Below, piece by piece: positions 13,831 through 21,516 of a stretch of 25,781 nucleotides of DNA. The position numbers and the translations under genes are program-made. The notes below the pieces were generated by a model, which worked only from the letters and a program-made list of their open reading frames with translations, made no database searches and was not told the origin of the DNA. How positions within the stretch are numbered: the first letter of the stretch is position 1; every line of letters starts with the position of its first letter. The stretch is from positions 1 through 25,781 of the forward strand of contig CAZWYI010000029.1 of assembly GCA_964638155.1 (NCBI GenBank), read 5' to 3'. This stretch comes from CAYZTD01 sp964638155 (GTDB lineage Archaea > Thermoplasmatota > E2 > DHVEG-1).

Positions 13831-14157
13831 ATGGCAAAAAGAACAAAAAAAGTTGGTCCAGCTGGACGTTTTTCATCTAGATACGGAGTTCGGGCTAGAA
13901 CCCGTGTTAAAAACGTTGAGTTGATACAAAGAGCTAAACATATATGCCCCAGCTGTGGTCATAAAAAAGTAAAAAGAGTTGGAACTAGTATATGGCAGTG
14001 CAGAAAATGCGGCATAAAATTTGCAGGCGGCGCATATAACCCTAGAACTGAATCAGGTCAAAATGTTGAAAAAATACTCAGAGGAGAAATTATTCCTGAT
14101 GTAGCAGATATGTCTAAAGAAGAAACAAAAGAAATTGTAGAAGAAGGAGAAGAATAG
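13831..14157 (+). CDS. rpl37ae: 50S ribosomal protein L37Ae with acidic tail
   Basis: A 108-residue zinc-ribbon ribosomal protein. GPAGRFSSRYGVRARTRVKN is the conserved rRNA-binding N-terminus; C-P-S-C and C-R-K-C about 18 residues apart (I-C-P-S-C-G-H-K-K-V to W-Q-C-R-K-C-G) form the zinc site. It is longer than most L37Ae proteins I know because of a C-terminal stretch rich in Glu (S-K-E-E-T-K-E-I-V-E-E-G-E-E). The ATG directly follows the rrp42 stop, with rpoP 2 nt downstream, the usual archaeal operon order. Confidence 0.95.
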   Translation: MAKRTKKVGPAGRFSSRYGVRARTRVKNVELIQRAKHICPSCGHKKVKRVGTSIWQCRKCGIKFAGGAYNPRTESGQNVEKILRGEIIPDVADMSKEETKEIVEEGEE

Positions 14158-14159
14158 AT

Positions 14160-14300
14160 ATGGCTGGTTATAGATGTGGTCTTTGTAAAAAAAGTGTAAA
14201 GTTTGATGTAAAAAATATAGGTATGCAATGTCCATATTGTGGTAGTAAAATTTTTTACAAAGAACGGCCTACTGTTGCAAAAAGAATTAAATCCAAATAA
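14160..14300 (+). CDS. rpoP: DNA-directed RNA polymerase subunit P (Rpo12)
   Basis: A 46-residue zinc-ribbon subunit that stabilises the Rpo3/Rpo10/Rpo11 assembly platform. M-A-G-Y-R-C-G-L-C-K-K-S-V gives the first C-x2-C, M-Q-C-P-Y-C-G-S the second, and E-R-P-T-V-A-K-R-I-K is the conserved basic C-terminus (compare R-P-x-x-x-K-x-I/V). It starts 2 nt after the L37Ae stop; SD-like GGAGAAG lies inside the L37Ae 3' end. Length and order match euryarchaeal operons. It is too short for most automatic length cut-offs. Confidence 0.95.
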   Translation: MAGYRCGLCKKSVKFDVKNIGMQCPYCGSKIFYKERPTVAKRIKSK

Positions 14301-14312
14301 TTTTTTATTTTT

Positions 14313-14549
14313 ATGAAAAAAGCATCTTTCGTTATTATTTTTGATTCAGATTCTTCTGCAAAGATTATATCTGATTCTATAGAACCTGAAATAAAACATA
14401 GGATTCCTAAAACAAAAGTGAATCTAAAAATTAAAGGTAAAAAACTTTTTTTAGAAATAAAAGCAAAAGATATAAGTTCTCTTCGTGCTGCAATAAACTC
14501 ATATTTACGCTGGATTAATACTGCTTTAAATGTAAAAAAAGCTATTTAA
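14313..14549 (+). CDS. pcc1: KEOPS complex subunit Pcc1
   Basis: A 78-residue Pcc1 protein, the dimerising subunit of KEOPS, which makes the t6A37 modification on ANN-decoding tRNAs. ASFVIIFDSDSSAKIISDSI and ...EPEIKHRIP are the first strand and helix; LFLEIKAKDISSLRAAINSY matches the conserved D-x-x-x-L-R-A-x-x-N-S-Y-L-R-W motif near the C-terminus. It is last in the psmA-exosome operon. Its TAA overlaps the purA stop on the other strand (shared TTTAAA at 14545-14550), so the operons meet tail to tail with no spacer. Confidence 0.92.
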   Translation: MKKASFVIIFDSDSSAKIISDSIEPEIKHRIPKTKVNLKIKGKKLFLEIKAKDISSLRAAINSYLRWINTALNVKKAI

Positions 14550-17023
14550 ATTTCTATTGTTTCAGATCTACCTGGTCCAATTGATACTATAAAAATTGGT
14601 GTTTTAATTTCTTTTTCTATAAACTTTAAATAATCTTGTGCTTCCTTTGGTAAATCATAAAAAGATTTACAATTTCGATCTATTTTTTTCCATCCTTTAA
14701 ATGTTTTATAAACTGGTTTACATTTTTTGACATCTTCTATATCAGCTGGAAAATAATCTATTTCTTTTCCATTGATATTATATTTAGTACATATTTTGAT
14801 TTCATCAAGTCCATCTAAAACATCAAGTTTTGTTAAGGCTATTTTTGTAATACCAGATATCATACAGGAATGGTTTACTACAACAAGATCAAGCCATCCG
14901 CATCTACGTGGTCTACTTGTAGTTGTTCCAAATTCATGTCCTTTTTCTTGTAAATGTTTTCCATTTTCATCAAAAAGCTCAGTGGGAAGAGGTCCTTCTC
15001 CAACTCTAGTTGTATACGCTTTAACAATACCAATTATATTATCAATATTTTTAGGGCCAACTCCAGTTCCAATACTAACTCCGCCAGCTATGGTATGGGA
15101 AGAAGTTGTGAAAGGATAAGTACCAAAATCAACATCAAGCATTGTTCCCTGAGCCCCTTCAAAAAGGATATTTTCGTTTTTTTCTATGGCAGTATTTAAT
15201 AGTATATGAACAGGTTTTATGTAATTCTTTAATTTTTTTCCATAAGAATAGTATTCTTCCAAAATCTTATTTTTATCAAGTTTTTTATCAATATCATATA
15301 TCTCAAAAATTTTTTGTTTAATAGGAATTAAATCATCAAGTTTTTTACTTAAAGTTTCTTTATTTATTAGATCAATTGCTCTAATGCCTCTTCTTGCAAT
15401 CTTATCGCTGTAACATGGGCCTATTCCTCTTTTTGTTGTACCTATTTTTTTATTTGCTAGATATTTTTCTTCAGCACCATCCAGGATTTTATGATAGGGC
15501 ATAATAATATTTGTCCGATCACTAATTAAAATTTTTGGATTATGACCTCTGTTTTTTAATTCTTTTATTTCAGATATAAAGGTTTTAGGATCGATAACAA
15601 CCCCATTACCAATTACACCAGTTTTACCTTGTATTACACCTGAAGGAGTTAAATGAAGCTTATACACTTCATCTCCAACCTTTATCGTATGGCCGGCATT
15701 ACTATTATGTAGTAATATGGGGCTAATTCCACCAAAAAATGCTTCATTATCACAGCCACATAAATCGTATACAAATCCAGAATATGATTCTTTAGTTATT
15801 TCTAGAATTCTTCTTAGTTTAAAACTATTTTTTCGTTTCGGTTCCCTATCTAAAAAAGGATTATTCGATTCACCGATTTTAATTGTATATACTTTTGTTT
15901 TATGTAATATATGTCCTTGTGGAGCAATACTTTCTTTTGTTGTTTTTTCAAATATCGTAGATTTAATGTTATGTAAATTTAGTAACCAATTGAGTTGAAT
16001 TGCTAAATTTTTTGAAACGCTGCTAACTTCAATTTTCCCTGACTTATGGATATAGCCATCTCCTTGAAGATATGATTTGAAAAATATTAAGAATTGTTCT
16101 CTTGAAAGTTTAAAGAAGAAATCAGGTAATTTTTTATTTCTTGAATTTTCTGCAAATAATTCCTTAAACAGATACGCAAGATACTTTTTAGAGTATCTAA
16201 TACATGTTTCGCTGATTTCATTTGGTGGTGAAAAAACATTAGGGTTATTTTCGTTAAATAATTCCTCCATAGCGTTTAGTATAAAATTGATGTAATCTTT
16301 TTCTTTTGAATTAAATGAAAAAGTGATATCATAATCATATGAAGGACTTTTTCGATATTTTTCTTTTCTTTGCCGTTTTCTAATACTTGAATTTCCTTCA
16401 GCCACATAGTATCCAAAAAGACGTAACAATTCATCTGATATTGGAAGAGTTTGAAAAAAACCATCTTTTTTAAAGTCTATTTTTAAATCTTCTTTTTCAG
16501 ATATATCTGAAAAATAAACATTTTTTTTATTATGTCCTCTTAATAGATTTTTGTGAGGAAAACTTACCAATATATCTCCTTTTTTCACTTCGGATGTTTT
16601 TTTACATATGAGTCTTCCAAGAGTTTTATCATAAATAAATATCGAGTGGTCCGGAGTTAATGAAATGTTTCCTCCATTGTATTTGAGTTTGTATATTTTA
16701 TCCACTTTATGTCTGTATACACCTTTTGTATTTGAAATATCAAAACCTTTGATACCTGGATTATCTGAAATATTTGCTCCAAGTGTTGAAGTATTCTTTA
16801 TCGGTTTAAATCCTTCTTCATCTTTTTCAAAAAATGGATCTATGAAATCTTTTATTTTTACGATATTTGAAATTTTACAATTATTTATAAAAACAGGTGT
16901 CTCACCTATTATACTTCCACCTTGAAATCTTACAACATACTCTGCATTTTTTGAATAGTAATCAACAACTTTTCCTTTTCCTTCGTCTCCCCATTGTGTA
17001 CCAATTACAAGATCAATAGTCAT
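14546..17023 (-). CDS. purA: Adenylosuccinate synthetase interrupted by an intein
   Basis: An 825-residue precursor; removing the 404-residue intein leaves a 421-residue PurA, about the size of the long bacterial-type enzyme and longer than the ~340-residue form of many archaea. PurA joins IMP and aspartate with GTP on the way to AMP. Exteins show V-I-G-T-Q-W-G-D-E-G-K-G-K (catalytic Asp13), S-N-A-G-H-T (IMP loop and catalytic His, just after the intein), TTKRGIGPCYSDKIARRG, FEGAQGTMLDVDFGTYPF, TTTSRPRRCGWLDL and ALTKLDVLDGL. I start at M-T-I-D-L (17023); 20 further codons upstream lack family similarity, and GGAG lies 14-17 nt before the chosen ATG. Activity requires protein splicing. Confidence 0.95.
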   Translation of the reverse strand: MTIDLVIGTQWGDEGKGKVVDYYSKNAEYVVRFQGGSIIGETPVFINNCKISNIVKIKDFIDPFFEKDEEGFKPIKNTSTLGANISDNPGIKGFDISNTKGVYRHKVDKIYKLKYNGGNISLTPDHSIFIYDKTLGRLICKKTSEVKKGDILVSFPHKNLLRGHNKKNVYFSDISEKEDLKIDFKKDGFFQTLPISDELLRLFGYYVAEGNSSIRKRQRKEKYRKSPSYDYDITFSFNSKEKDYINFILNAMEELFNENNPNVFSPPNEISETCIRYSKKYLAYLFKELFAENSRNKKLPDFFFKLSREQFLIFFKSYLQGDGYIHKSGKIEVSSVSKNLAIQLNWLLNLHNIKSTIFEKTTKESIAPQGHILHKTKVYTIKIGESNNPFLDREPKRKNSFKLRRILEITKESYSGFVYDLCGCDNEAFFGGISPILLHNSNAGHTIKVGDEVYKLHLTPSGVIQGKTGVIGNGVVIDPKTFISEIKELKNRGHNPKILISDRTNIIMPYHKILDGAEEKYLANKKIGTTKRGIGPCYSDKIARRGIRAIDLINKETLSKKLDDLIPIKQKIFEIYDIDKKLDKNKILEEYYSYGKKLKNYIKPVHILLNTAIEKNENILFEGAQGTMLDVDFGTYPFTTSSHTIAGGVSIGTGVGPKNIDNIIGIVKAYTTRVGEGPLPTELFDENGKHLQEKGHEFGTTTSRPRRCGWLDLVVVNHSCMISGITKIALTKLDVLDGLDEIKICTKYNINGKEIDYFPADIEDVKKCKPVYKTFKGWKKIDRNCKSFYDLPKEAQDYLKFIEKEIKTPIFIVSIGPGRSETIEI
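15704..16915 (-). other. Intein with LAGLIDADG homing endonuclease, in PurA
   Basis: 404 residues inserted in frame between FQGG and SNAGHT. Block A is S-I-I-G-E-T-P-V-F-I with Ser1 as nucleophile; block B T-P-D-H at intein residues 87-90 supplies the splicing His. Endonuclease motifs L-F-G-Y-Y-V-A-E-G (166-174) and S-Y-L-Q-G-D-G-Y-I (281-289) are the two LAGLIDADG helices with Glu and Asp catalytic acids. Block F is V-Y-D-L-C-G-C-D-N-E-A-F-F, unusual for Glu where DNH/DNHN is common. Block G ends L-L-H-N, followed by Ser+1 of the extein. All essential splicing residues are present, so it should be active. The domain reading is secure; the exact junction is deduced from PurA homology. Confidence 0.95.
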
Positions 17024-17132
17024 GAGTTTTTCACAACTCCTGCATAAAATAAGGTATAAATAAATATGCTGGAAAGAATACAATTTTAATCGAAGGTTTT
17101 ATAAAATAGGGTTGTTTCGCTGATTGTTAGAA

Positions 17133-18281
17133 ATGTCTAATGAATACAACTGGAGTTTCTTTAACCAAAATCAACAAACAAACCTTGATATAGATTTATT
17201 AAAAAAAGAAGTAGCTCAAAGATTTCCTTTTTATGATCTAAGATATGACAATAAAACAGCAGCCTTTTATTGTAGGATTGATGAAAATAGATTAGAGGAA
17301 AACTTTGATTCTCTAAGAAAAACTCTATCTAAAAAAGGTTATATTCCAATGCTTAAACATGAAAAAGGAGAAGACATTATATATGTCATTAAAAAACAAA
17401 AGAAGAAAGAAAAACCAATATGGGTTAACTTTGCTCTCCTTGCAGCTGTAATCATAACAACTGTCCTAACTGGATCAATGTTATATCAAGGTTCATATGA
17501 TATTTGGAGTATGAAAAATCCACTAGATATATTCAAACCTATTAACTTATTATATGGTGGACTTTTGTTTGCATTTCCTCTTATGAGTATCCTTTTTATT
17601 CATGAAATGGGGCACTATTATATTTCAAAGAAACATAATATAGCTACATCATTTCCTTTTTTTATCCCTATTCCACCTATTTTACCCTATTTTAATATTG
17701 GTACCTTTGGAGCGATTATCTCTAGTAGGGAACCAATGCCAGACAAAAAAGCTCTTTTTGACGTGGGTTTTGCAGGTCCGTTAGCTGGATTTATAGTTGC
17801 AATACCTGTAACTATTTTTGGAATTGCTACAGCTGAAACAGTTGCTCAAGTCTCAGTTGATCAAATACCTGCAGGGACAACTGTGTTTAGTAGTTCTCTT
17901 TTGATTGATGTATTAATTGAGTTAGTTAGGGATATACCTTCAGGTTATACTATTGATATGAACCCTGTTTTGTTTGCGGGATGGGTAGGACTTCTAATAA
18001 CATCAATTAATCTTTTACCCGCTGGTCAACTTGATGGTGGCCACATTTTTAGATCTGTTCTTGGCGATAAACAAAAATATGTAGCATGGGCTGTAATTTT
18101 TTTGATGGTTTTCACAGGATGGTTTTTCTTTGTTATAATAATTCTTTTTATGATGGGGGCATCTCATCCTCCACCATTAAACGATAATACAAAACTTGAT
18201 AACAAAAGAAAGATGCTTTTTATTTTAGCTGTTTTGATACTAGTTTTATGTTTTATCCCATTCCCAATGATGAGAGCTTAG
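17133..18281 (+). CDS. Site-2 protease family intramembrane zinc metalloprotease
   Basis: A 382-residue membrane protease of the S2P (M50) family. Residues 1-90 are soluble. The first helix is about 96-116, and the second holds F-I-H-E-M-G-H-Y-Y (HExxH zinc ligands and catalytic Glu). FAGPLAGFIVAIPVTIFG follows, and the third zinc ligand lies in N-L-L-P-A-G-Q-L-D-G-G-H. Substrates are probably membrane-bound regulators or signal remnants; none is evident next door. A TTTATAAAAT TATA box (about 17096-17105) lies close enough to imply a short leader, so I start at ATG 17133; TTG 17124 also opens the frame. Confidence 0.93.
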   Translation: MSNEYNWSFFNQNQQTNLDIDLLKKEVAQRFPFYDLRYDNKTAAFYCRIDENRLEENFDSLRKTLSKKGYIPMLKHEKGEDIIYVIKKQKKKEKPIWVNFALLAAVIITTVLTGSMLYQGSYDIWSMKNPLDIFKPINLLYGGLLFAFPLMSILFIHEMGHYYISKKHNIATSFPFFIPIPPILPYFNIGTFGAIISSREPMPDKKALFDVGFAGPLAGFIVAIPVTIFGIATAETVAQVSVDQIPAGTTVFSSSLLIDVLIELVRDIPSGYTIDMNPVLFAGWVGLLITSINLLPAGQLDGGHIFRSVLGDKQKYVAWAVIFLMVFTGWFFFVIIILFMMGASHPPPLNDNTKLDNKRKMLFILAVLILVLCFIPFPMMRA

Positions 18282-18353
18282 TCAATCTAAACAGAAGTTT
18301 TTAAAATAATTTATATACCCTTTTTTCAATGTAGTTAATTAGAAGTGATTTAA

Positions 18354-18578
18354 ATGAAAACGTATCTAACAATTATGTTTAACAGTGAAGGGACAACTCC
18401 GTCTGATGTAAAAAATCAGTTGTTAAATTTAGGCTTCAAAGCAGCTAAAGGAAACTATGATTTTATATATGAATGGGATGAAAAAGACGTAAAAGTAGAA
18501 GATCTTATATGGTTTGCAGATAAAGTTCATGCTGCACTTAAAAATTCCAATGTATTATTTAGTATTGAAACCGTTTAA
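18354..18578 (+). CDS. Small conserved archaeal protein of unknown function
   Basis: A 74-residue soluble alpha/beta protein. K-T-Y-L-T-I-M-F-N-S-E-G-T-T-P-S-D-V is strand-loop-helix, GFKAAKGNYDFIYEWDEKDV gives a conserved-looking G-N-Y-D-F-x-Y-E-W, and it ends in L-F-S-I-E-T-V. The pattern resembles a ferredoxin-like fold. I recall similar short proteins in other archaea but no assigned role. GTGAT upstream is a usable Shine-Dalgarno and a TATA-like TTTATATACC (about 18310-18319) precedes it. It is convergent with trmJ. Confidence 0.75.
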   Translation: MKTYLTIMFNSEGTTPSDVKNQLLNLGFKAAKGNYDFIYEWDEKDVKVEDLIWFADKVHAALKNSNVLFSIETV

Positions 18579-18585
18579 TTTTTTG

Positions 18586-19290
18586 TTATTTTTTATTTAA
18601 CTTTTTTATTATATTACTAAAAACACCCATCAATGTATGATATTCCCATTTAGAAGGGATAGCTCTCCCCATTAGACGCTTAAACATTACTTTTGTTTTT
18701 TCTTTTTTATATTCTGGATAGCAACTTACATCTAGTGTTTCACTAAAAAATTTATAAAGTTTATCTTTTTCTAAATTATTTATAACTCTTTTATTAGAAA
18801 TTGTATCTGATTCCTTGTCAAACAAAGAATAAAGAACAATTGCTACAGCATGGGATAGATTCATAGATAAATACGATTTACTAGTTGGAATTTTTACTAG
18901 CATGTCACATTCGGCAATTTCTTCATTGTAAAGTCCATAGTCTTCTCTTCCAAAAATAAGACCTATTTTTCCATCAAGATTTAAAATTTTTTCAGGTAAT
19001 TTTTCTATTGACAAAGCCTTTCTCAAGTGTTTTTTGTCATTCTTTGTCTCAATAGAAGATGTTGTAATCAAATAATCCATTTTTTCAATTGCTTTTTTGT
19101 AAGTATCTACGATTTTTGCTTCATCTAAAATATTTTGTGCATGCATAGCACGAGCGTAACAGTCATCGTCTAACTTACAAGGATTAACAAGTATAAGGTT
19201 TTTAAAATCAAAATTTGCCATTACTCTTGCAATAGCACCAATATTGCCACTATATTTTGGTTCTACAACTATTACATAAAACTCGGGTAT
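18586..19290 (-). CDS. trmJ: TrmJ-like SPOUT tRNA 2'-O-methyltransferase with apparent ATA start
   Basis: A 234-residue SpoU-type methyltransferase that probably methylates the ribose at tRNA position 32. The N-terminus reads I-P-E-F-Y-V-I-V-V-E-P-K-Y-S-G-N-I-G-A-I-A-R-V-M-A-N-F, where E-P-x-x-x-G-N-I-G-A-x-A-R is SpoU motif 1. Motif 2 is L-I-F-G-R-E-D-Y-G-L, and motif 3 is I-P-T-S-K-S-Y-L-S-M-N-L-S-H-A-V-A. The first ATG (19221) would delete motif 1. Upstream of it only ATA 19290 has a proper Shine-Dalgarno (GGAAGGTGA, 6-nt spacer), and an in-frame TGA lies 6 nt further up. The strongest of the non-ATG start cases here. It lies downstream of a membrane-protein gene and proS on the same strand. 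Confidence 0.88.
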   Translation of the reverse strand: MPEFYVIVVEPKYSGNIGAIARVMANFDFKNLILVNPCKLDDDCYARAMHAQNILDEAKIVDTYKKAIEKMDYLITTSSIETKNDKKHLRKALSIEKLPEKILNLDGKIGLIFGREDYGLYNEEIAECDMLVKIPTSKSYLSMNLSHAVAIVLYSLFDKESDTISNKRVINNLEKDKLYKFFSETLDVSCYPEYKKEKTKVMFKRLMGRAIPSKWEYHTLMGVFSNIIKKLNKK

Positions 19291-19323
19291 CTTAATTCAC
19301 CTTCCAAAAAATTGTATTATTTT

Positions 19324-19701
19324 CTATAGTCTTAATTGTTTTTCTTTTTCTTTTAGCATTTTTTTATATTTACTAGGCATGTGTTTTACAGTTTGTTTGA
19401 TTTCCAAATGTTTTTTTGAAAGTTCTGATCTTTTATTTGTGTTAAGTTCTTCAAGTATAAACTTTCTATTTTTCAAGTATCCATATAGATAGATAACACC
19501 TGCTATTAAAACAATAAAACCTATTATCAAAATATATATACTCCAAGGTAAAATATCTTCTGAGATATTCATCGCTTGTGGTATATCTTGAAACCATATC
19601 CCCGTTATTCCAAGAAATAATAAAATTATTCCTATTACAGTTAATATACTACTAAAAATCAACATATATTCCCTAATGAAATTAGTTATTTTAACACTCA
19701 T
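19324..19701 (-). CDS. Two-helix membrane protein of unknown function
   Basis: A 125-residue protein with transmembrane segments at about 13-36 (L-I-F-S-S-I-L-T-V-I-G-I-I-L-L-F-L-G) and 50-73 (I-Y-I-L-I-I-G-F-I-V-L-I-A-G-V-I-Y-L-Y), then a charged cytosolic tail rich in Lys and Glu (K-H-M-P-S-K-Y-K-K-M-L-K-E-K-E). I start at ATG 19701, 6 nt after GAGGTG; the GTG of that Shine-Dalgarno would open the frame three codons earlier. It sits between proS and trmJ on the same strand, so co-transcription is likely. I do not recognise a family. Confidence 0.72.
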   Translation of the reverse strand: MSVKITNFIREYMLIFSSILTVIGIILLFLGITGIWFQDIPQAMNISEDILPWSIYILIIGFIVLIAGVIYLYGYLKNRKFILEELNTNKRSELSKKHLEIKQTVKHMPSKYKKMLKEKEKQLRL

Positions 19702-19716
19702 TTTTTCCACCTCTTT

Positions 19717-21135
19717 TTAATATGTTTTTGCATATCTCATCCAGGTAACTCCTTTTTTGTTACAAATTGGACAGTTTGAGTTACACTCTTTTTTATCTAA
19801 TGGTTCACCTAAAGTATTTTTTTCTAATATATCTTCTATTTCTAAGGCACAATCCTTATTTCCGCACCATGGAAGCTCAATTATTCCTTTTAAATCCTTT
19901 GCTTTTTCAAGTGTTTTTATTCTATGTATATTTTTATTTAAAATTTCTTCAGCTTTTTTATAAAGATCCTTTGAGATATCTTTTAGTGTTTCATCTACTT
20001 TTTCTATAATATTTTTTTCTTCTATAAAAATTTTTTCAGATGTATCTCTTCTAACAATTACCACTTGGTTTTTTTCTACATCTCTTGGCCCTATCTCCAT
20101 TCTTATTGGAACTCCTTTAAGTTCCCAGTCATAGTATTTACTACCAGGGGTAATGTCTCTATCATCATATATTACTCTTAAATCTTCTTTTTTAAGTTTT
20201 TCATATACTGTTTCTGCAAAATCAACTACTTTTTTTTCCTTTCCCTTAAAAATAATTGGAACCACAACAATTTGAGTGGGGGCAACAGCTGGCGGCATAA
20301 CAAGGCCTTTGTTATCACCATGTATGCCTATTAAAGCACCTAGTATTCTCTCGCTCATACCATAGGTTGTTTGATGACAATGTGAATGATTTCCTTCTTC
20401 AGTTTCATATTTTATATCATATGGTTTTGAAAAATTATCCCTATATTGATGAATTGATCCAAGTTGTAATGTTCTCATAGATGGCATTAATACATCCAAA
20501 CTTATTGTGTAATCTGCTCCTGCAAATTTATCCCATTCTGGTCTTTTTCCAAACATAAAAGGAAGACATAATTTGTCAAATAACCTTTTAGCAATTTCTT
20601 TGTCTTCTTTTATTTGTTTTTCAGCATCCTCAAAGTCTACATGACAGGTATGTGCCTCAAAAAAATGTATTTCCCGGACTCTGATAAATGCCCTTGTTTG
20701 TTTTGTTTCATATCTAAATGTATTTACTATCTGATATGTTTTAAGAGGTAGATCAGCATGTGATCTAATCCAGAGTGAAAACATTGGATACATAGCTGTT
20801 TCTGAAGTAGGCCTTAGAAGCCATTTTTCTTCAAGTTTGTTTAGCCCGGCATGTGTAATCCAGTATACCTCACTTCCAAATCCCTCAATGTGTTCTTCTT
20901 CTTTTTTAAATGAGGATTCAGGTATTAAAAGTGGAAAATTTACTTCAGAATGATTTGTTTTTATCATCTCATCCCTAATTAGCCTATCAACATGTGACAT
21001 TAGTGTCCAGCCGTATGGTTTCCAAACGTTCATACCTTTAATTGGATATCTTTTGTCACATAGATCAGATAGTTCAACTATTTCATTATACCACTCGTTG
21101 AAATCTTCTGTTTTTTTAATTTTTGTCTCCGGCAT
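19717..21135 (-). CDS. proS: Prolyl-tRNA synthetase, archaeal/eukaryotic type
   Basis: A 472-residue class II aminoacyl-tRNA synthetase. F-N-E-W-Y-N-E-I-V-E opens it; R-P-T-S-E-T-A-M-Y-P-M-F is the TxE proline/ATP loop, F-R-Y-E-T-K-Q-T-R-A-F-I-R motif 2 and the A-F-I-R-V-R-E-I-H-F-F-E adenylate site. HQTTYGMSERILGALIGIHG holds motif 3. The anticodon-binding domain is about 280-385, and a C-terminal zinc domain has C-G-N-K-D-C and C-N-S-N-C-P-I-C and ends in Tyr, as in archaeal enzymes. I start at ATG 21135; an ATG at 21153 has no Shine-Dalgarno. It may also charge Cys in some archaea, which cannot be judged here. Confidence 0.96.
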   Translation of the reverse strand: MPETKIKKTEDFNEWYNEIVELSDLCDKRYPIKGMNVWKPYGWTLMSHVDRLIRDEMIKTNHSEVNFPLLIPESSFKKEEEHIEGFGSEVYWITHAGLNKLEEKWLLRPTSETAMYPMFSLWIRSHADLPLKTYQIVNTFRYETKQTRAFIRVREIHFFEAHTCHVDFEDAEKQIKEDKEIAKRLFDKLCLPFMFGKRPEWDKFAGADYTISLDVLMPSMRTLQLGSIHQYRDNFSKPYDIKYETEEGNHSHCHQTTYGMSERILGALIGIHGDNKGLVMPPAVAPTQIVVVPIIFKGKEKKVVDFAETVYEKLKKEDLRVIYDDRDITPGSKYYDWELKGVPIRMEIGPRDVEKNQVVIVRRDTSEKIFIEEKNIIEKVDETLKDISKDLYKKAEEILNKNIHRIKTLEKAKDLKGIIELPWCGNKDCALEIEDILEKNTLGEPLDKKECNSNCPICNKKGVTWMRYAKTY

Positions 21136-21205
21136 AGTGTATTCAACCTGCATTTTCGAAAAAGAAATAATGCTATTAAATATGACGGTTATTAAAAAAA
21201 AGAAT

Positions 21206-21355
21206 TTATACGCCTCTTCCTTCTTTTGCTTTGACTCTTAATTCCTTAGATCTGCATCTGCGACATCTACTTGCACGTGGTGCATTTAACGCTCCGCATT
21301 TCATACAAACTTGTTTGTTTAAAGTCCTTTGCTCTGCTTCGGGAAATCTTGCCAT
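21206..21355 (-). CDS. rpl40e: 50S ribosomal protein L40e
   Basis: A 49-residue basic zinc-finger ribosomal protein. It reads M-A-R-F-P-E-A-E-Q-R-T-L-N-K-Q-V, then C-M-K-C-G-A-L-N-A-P-R-A-S-R-C-R-R-C-R-S. The C-x2-C and C-x2-C pairs, 10 residues apart, coordinate zinc, and the tail K-E-L-R-V-K-A-K-E matches archaeal L40e, which lacks the ubiquitin fusion of eukaryotes. It is upstream of proS on the same strand by 70 bp and divergent from a zinc-ribbon membrane protein. Identity is secure although the gene is short. Confidence 0.93.
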   Translation of the reverse strand: MARFPEAEQRTLNKQVCMKCGALNAPRASRCRRCRSKELRVKAKEGRGV

Positions 21356-21430
21356 ATTATCTTCCGCCTACTAATTGTACCCCTAATAAAGATATATTAT
21401 ATAAAGATAATGCACAGATATTTTAAATAG

Positions 21431-21447
21431 AATTGCATTTTGCAATT
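21431..21447. promoter_or_regulatory. Inverted repeat in the divergent rpl40e / membrane-protein promoter region
   Basis: AATTGCA-TTT-TGCAATT is a perfect 7-bp inverted repeat, 76 bp from the L40e ATG and 70 bp from the zinc-ribbon gene. A TATA-like ATATATTATATAAAG (about 21391-21405) for rpl40e lies beside it. It is a possible operator. Confidence 0.45.
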
Positions 21448-21516
21448 TCAAAATTGGGTTTTAAAATTATAGAAATTTACTTAATAGGTAGATATATCAT
21501 AAAGTAGGTGACTTAT

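Noticed and set aside
14546..17083. Two separate genes fused by misassembly at purA
   Set aside because: The inserted segment has intein blocks at both ends, is in frame on both sides, and the PurA halves join exactly at GG-SNAGHT.
19767..20009. Overlapping plus-strand frames opposite proS
   Set aside because: Antisense shadows of the zinc domain of prolyl-tRNA synthetase.
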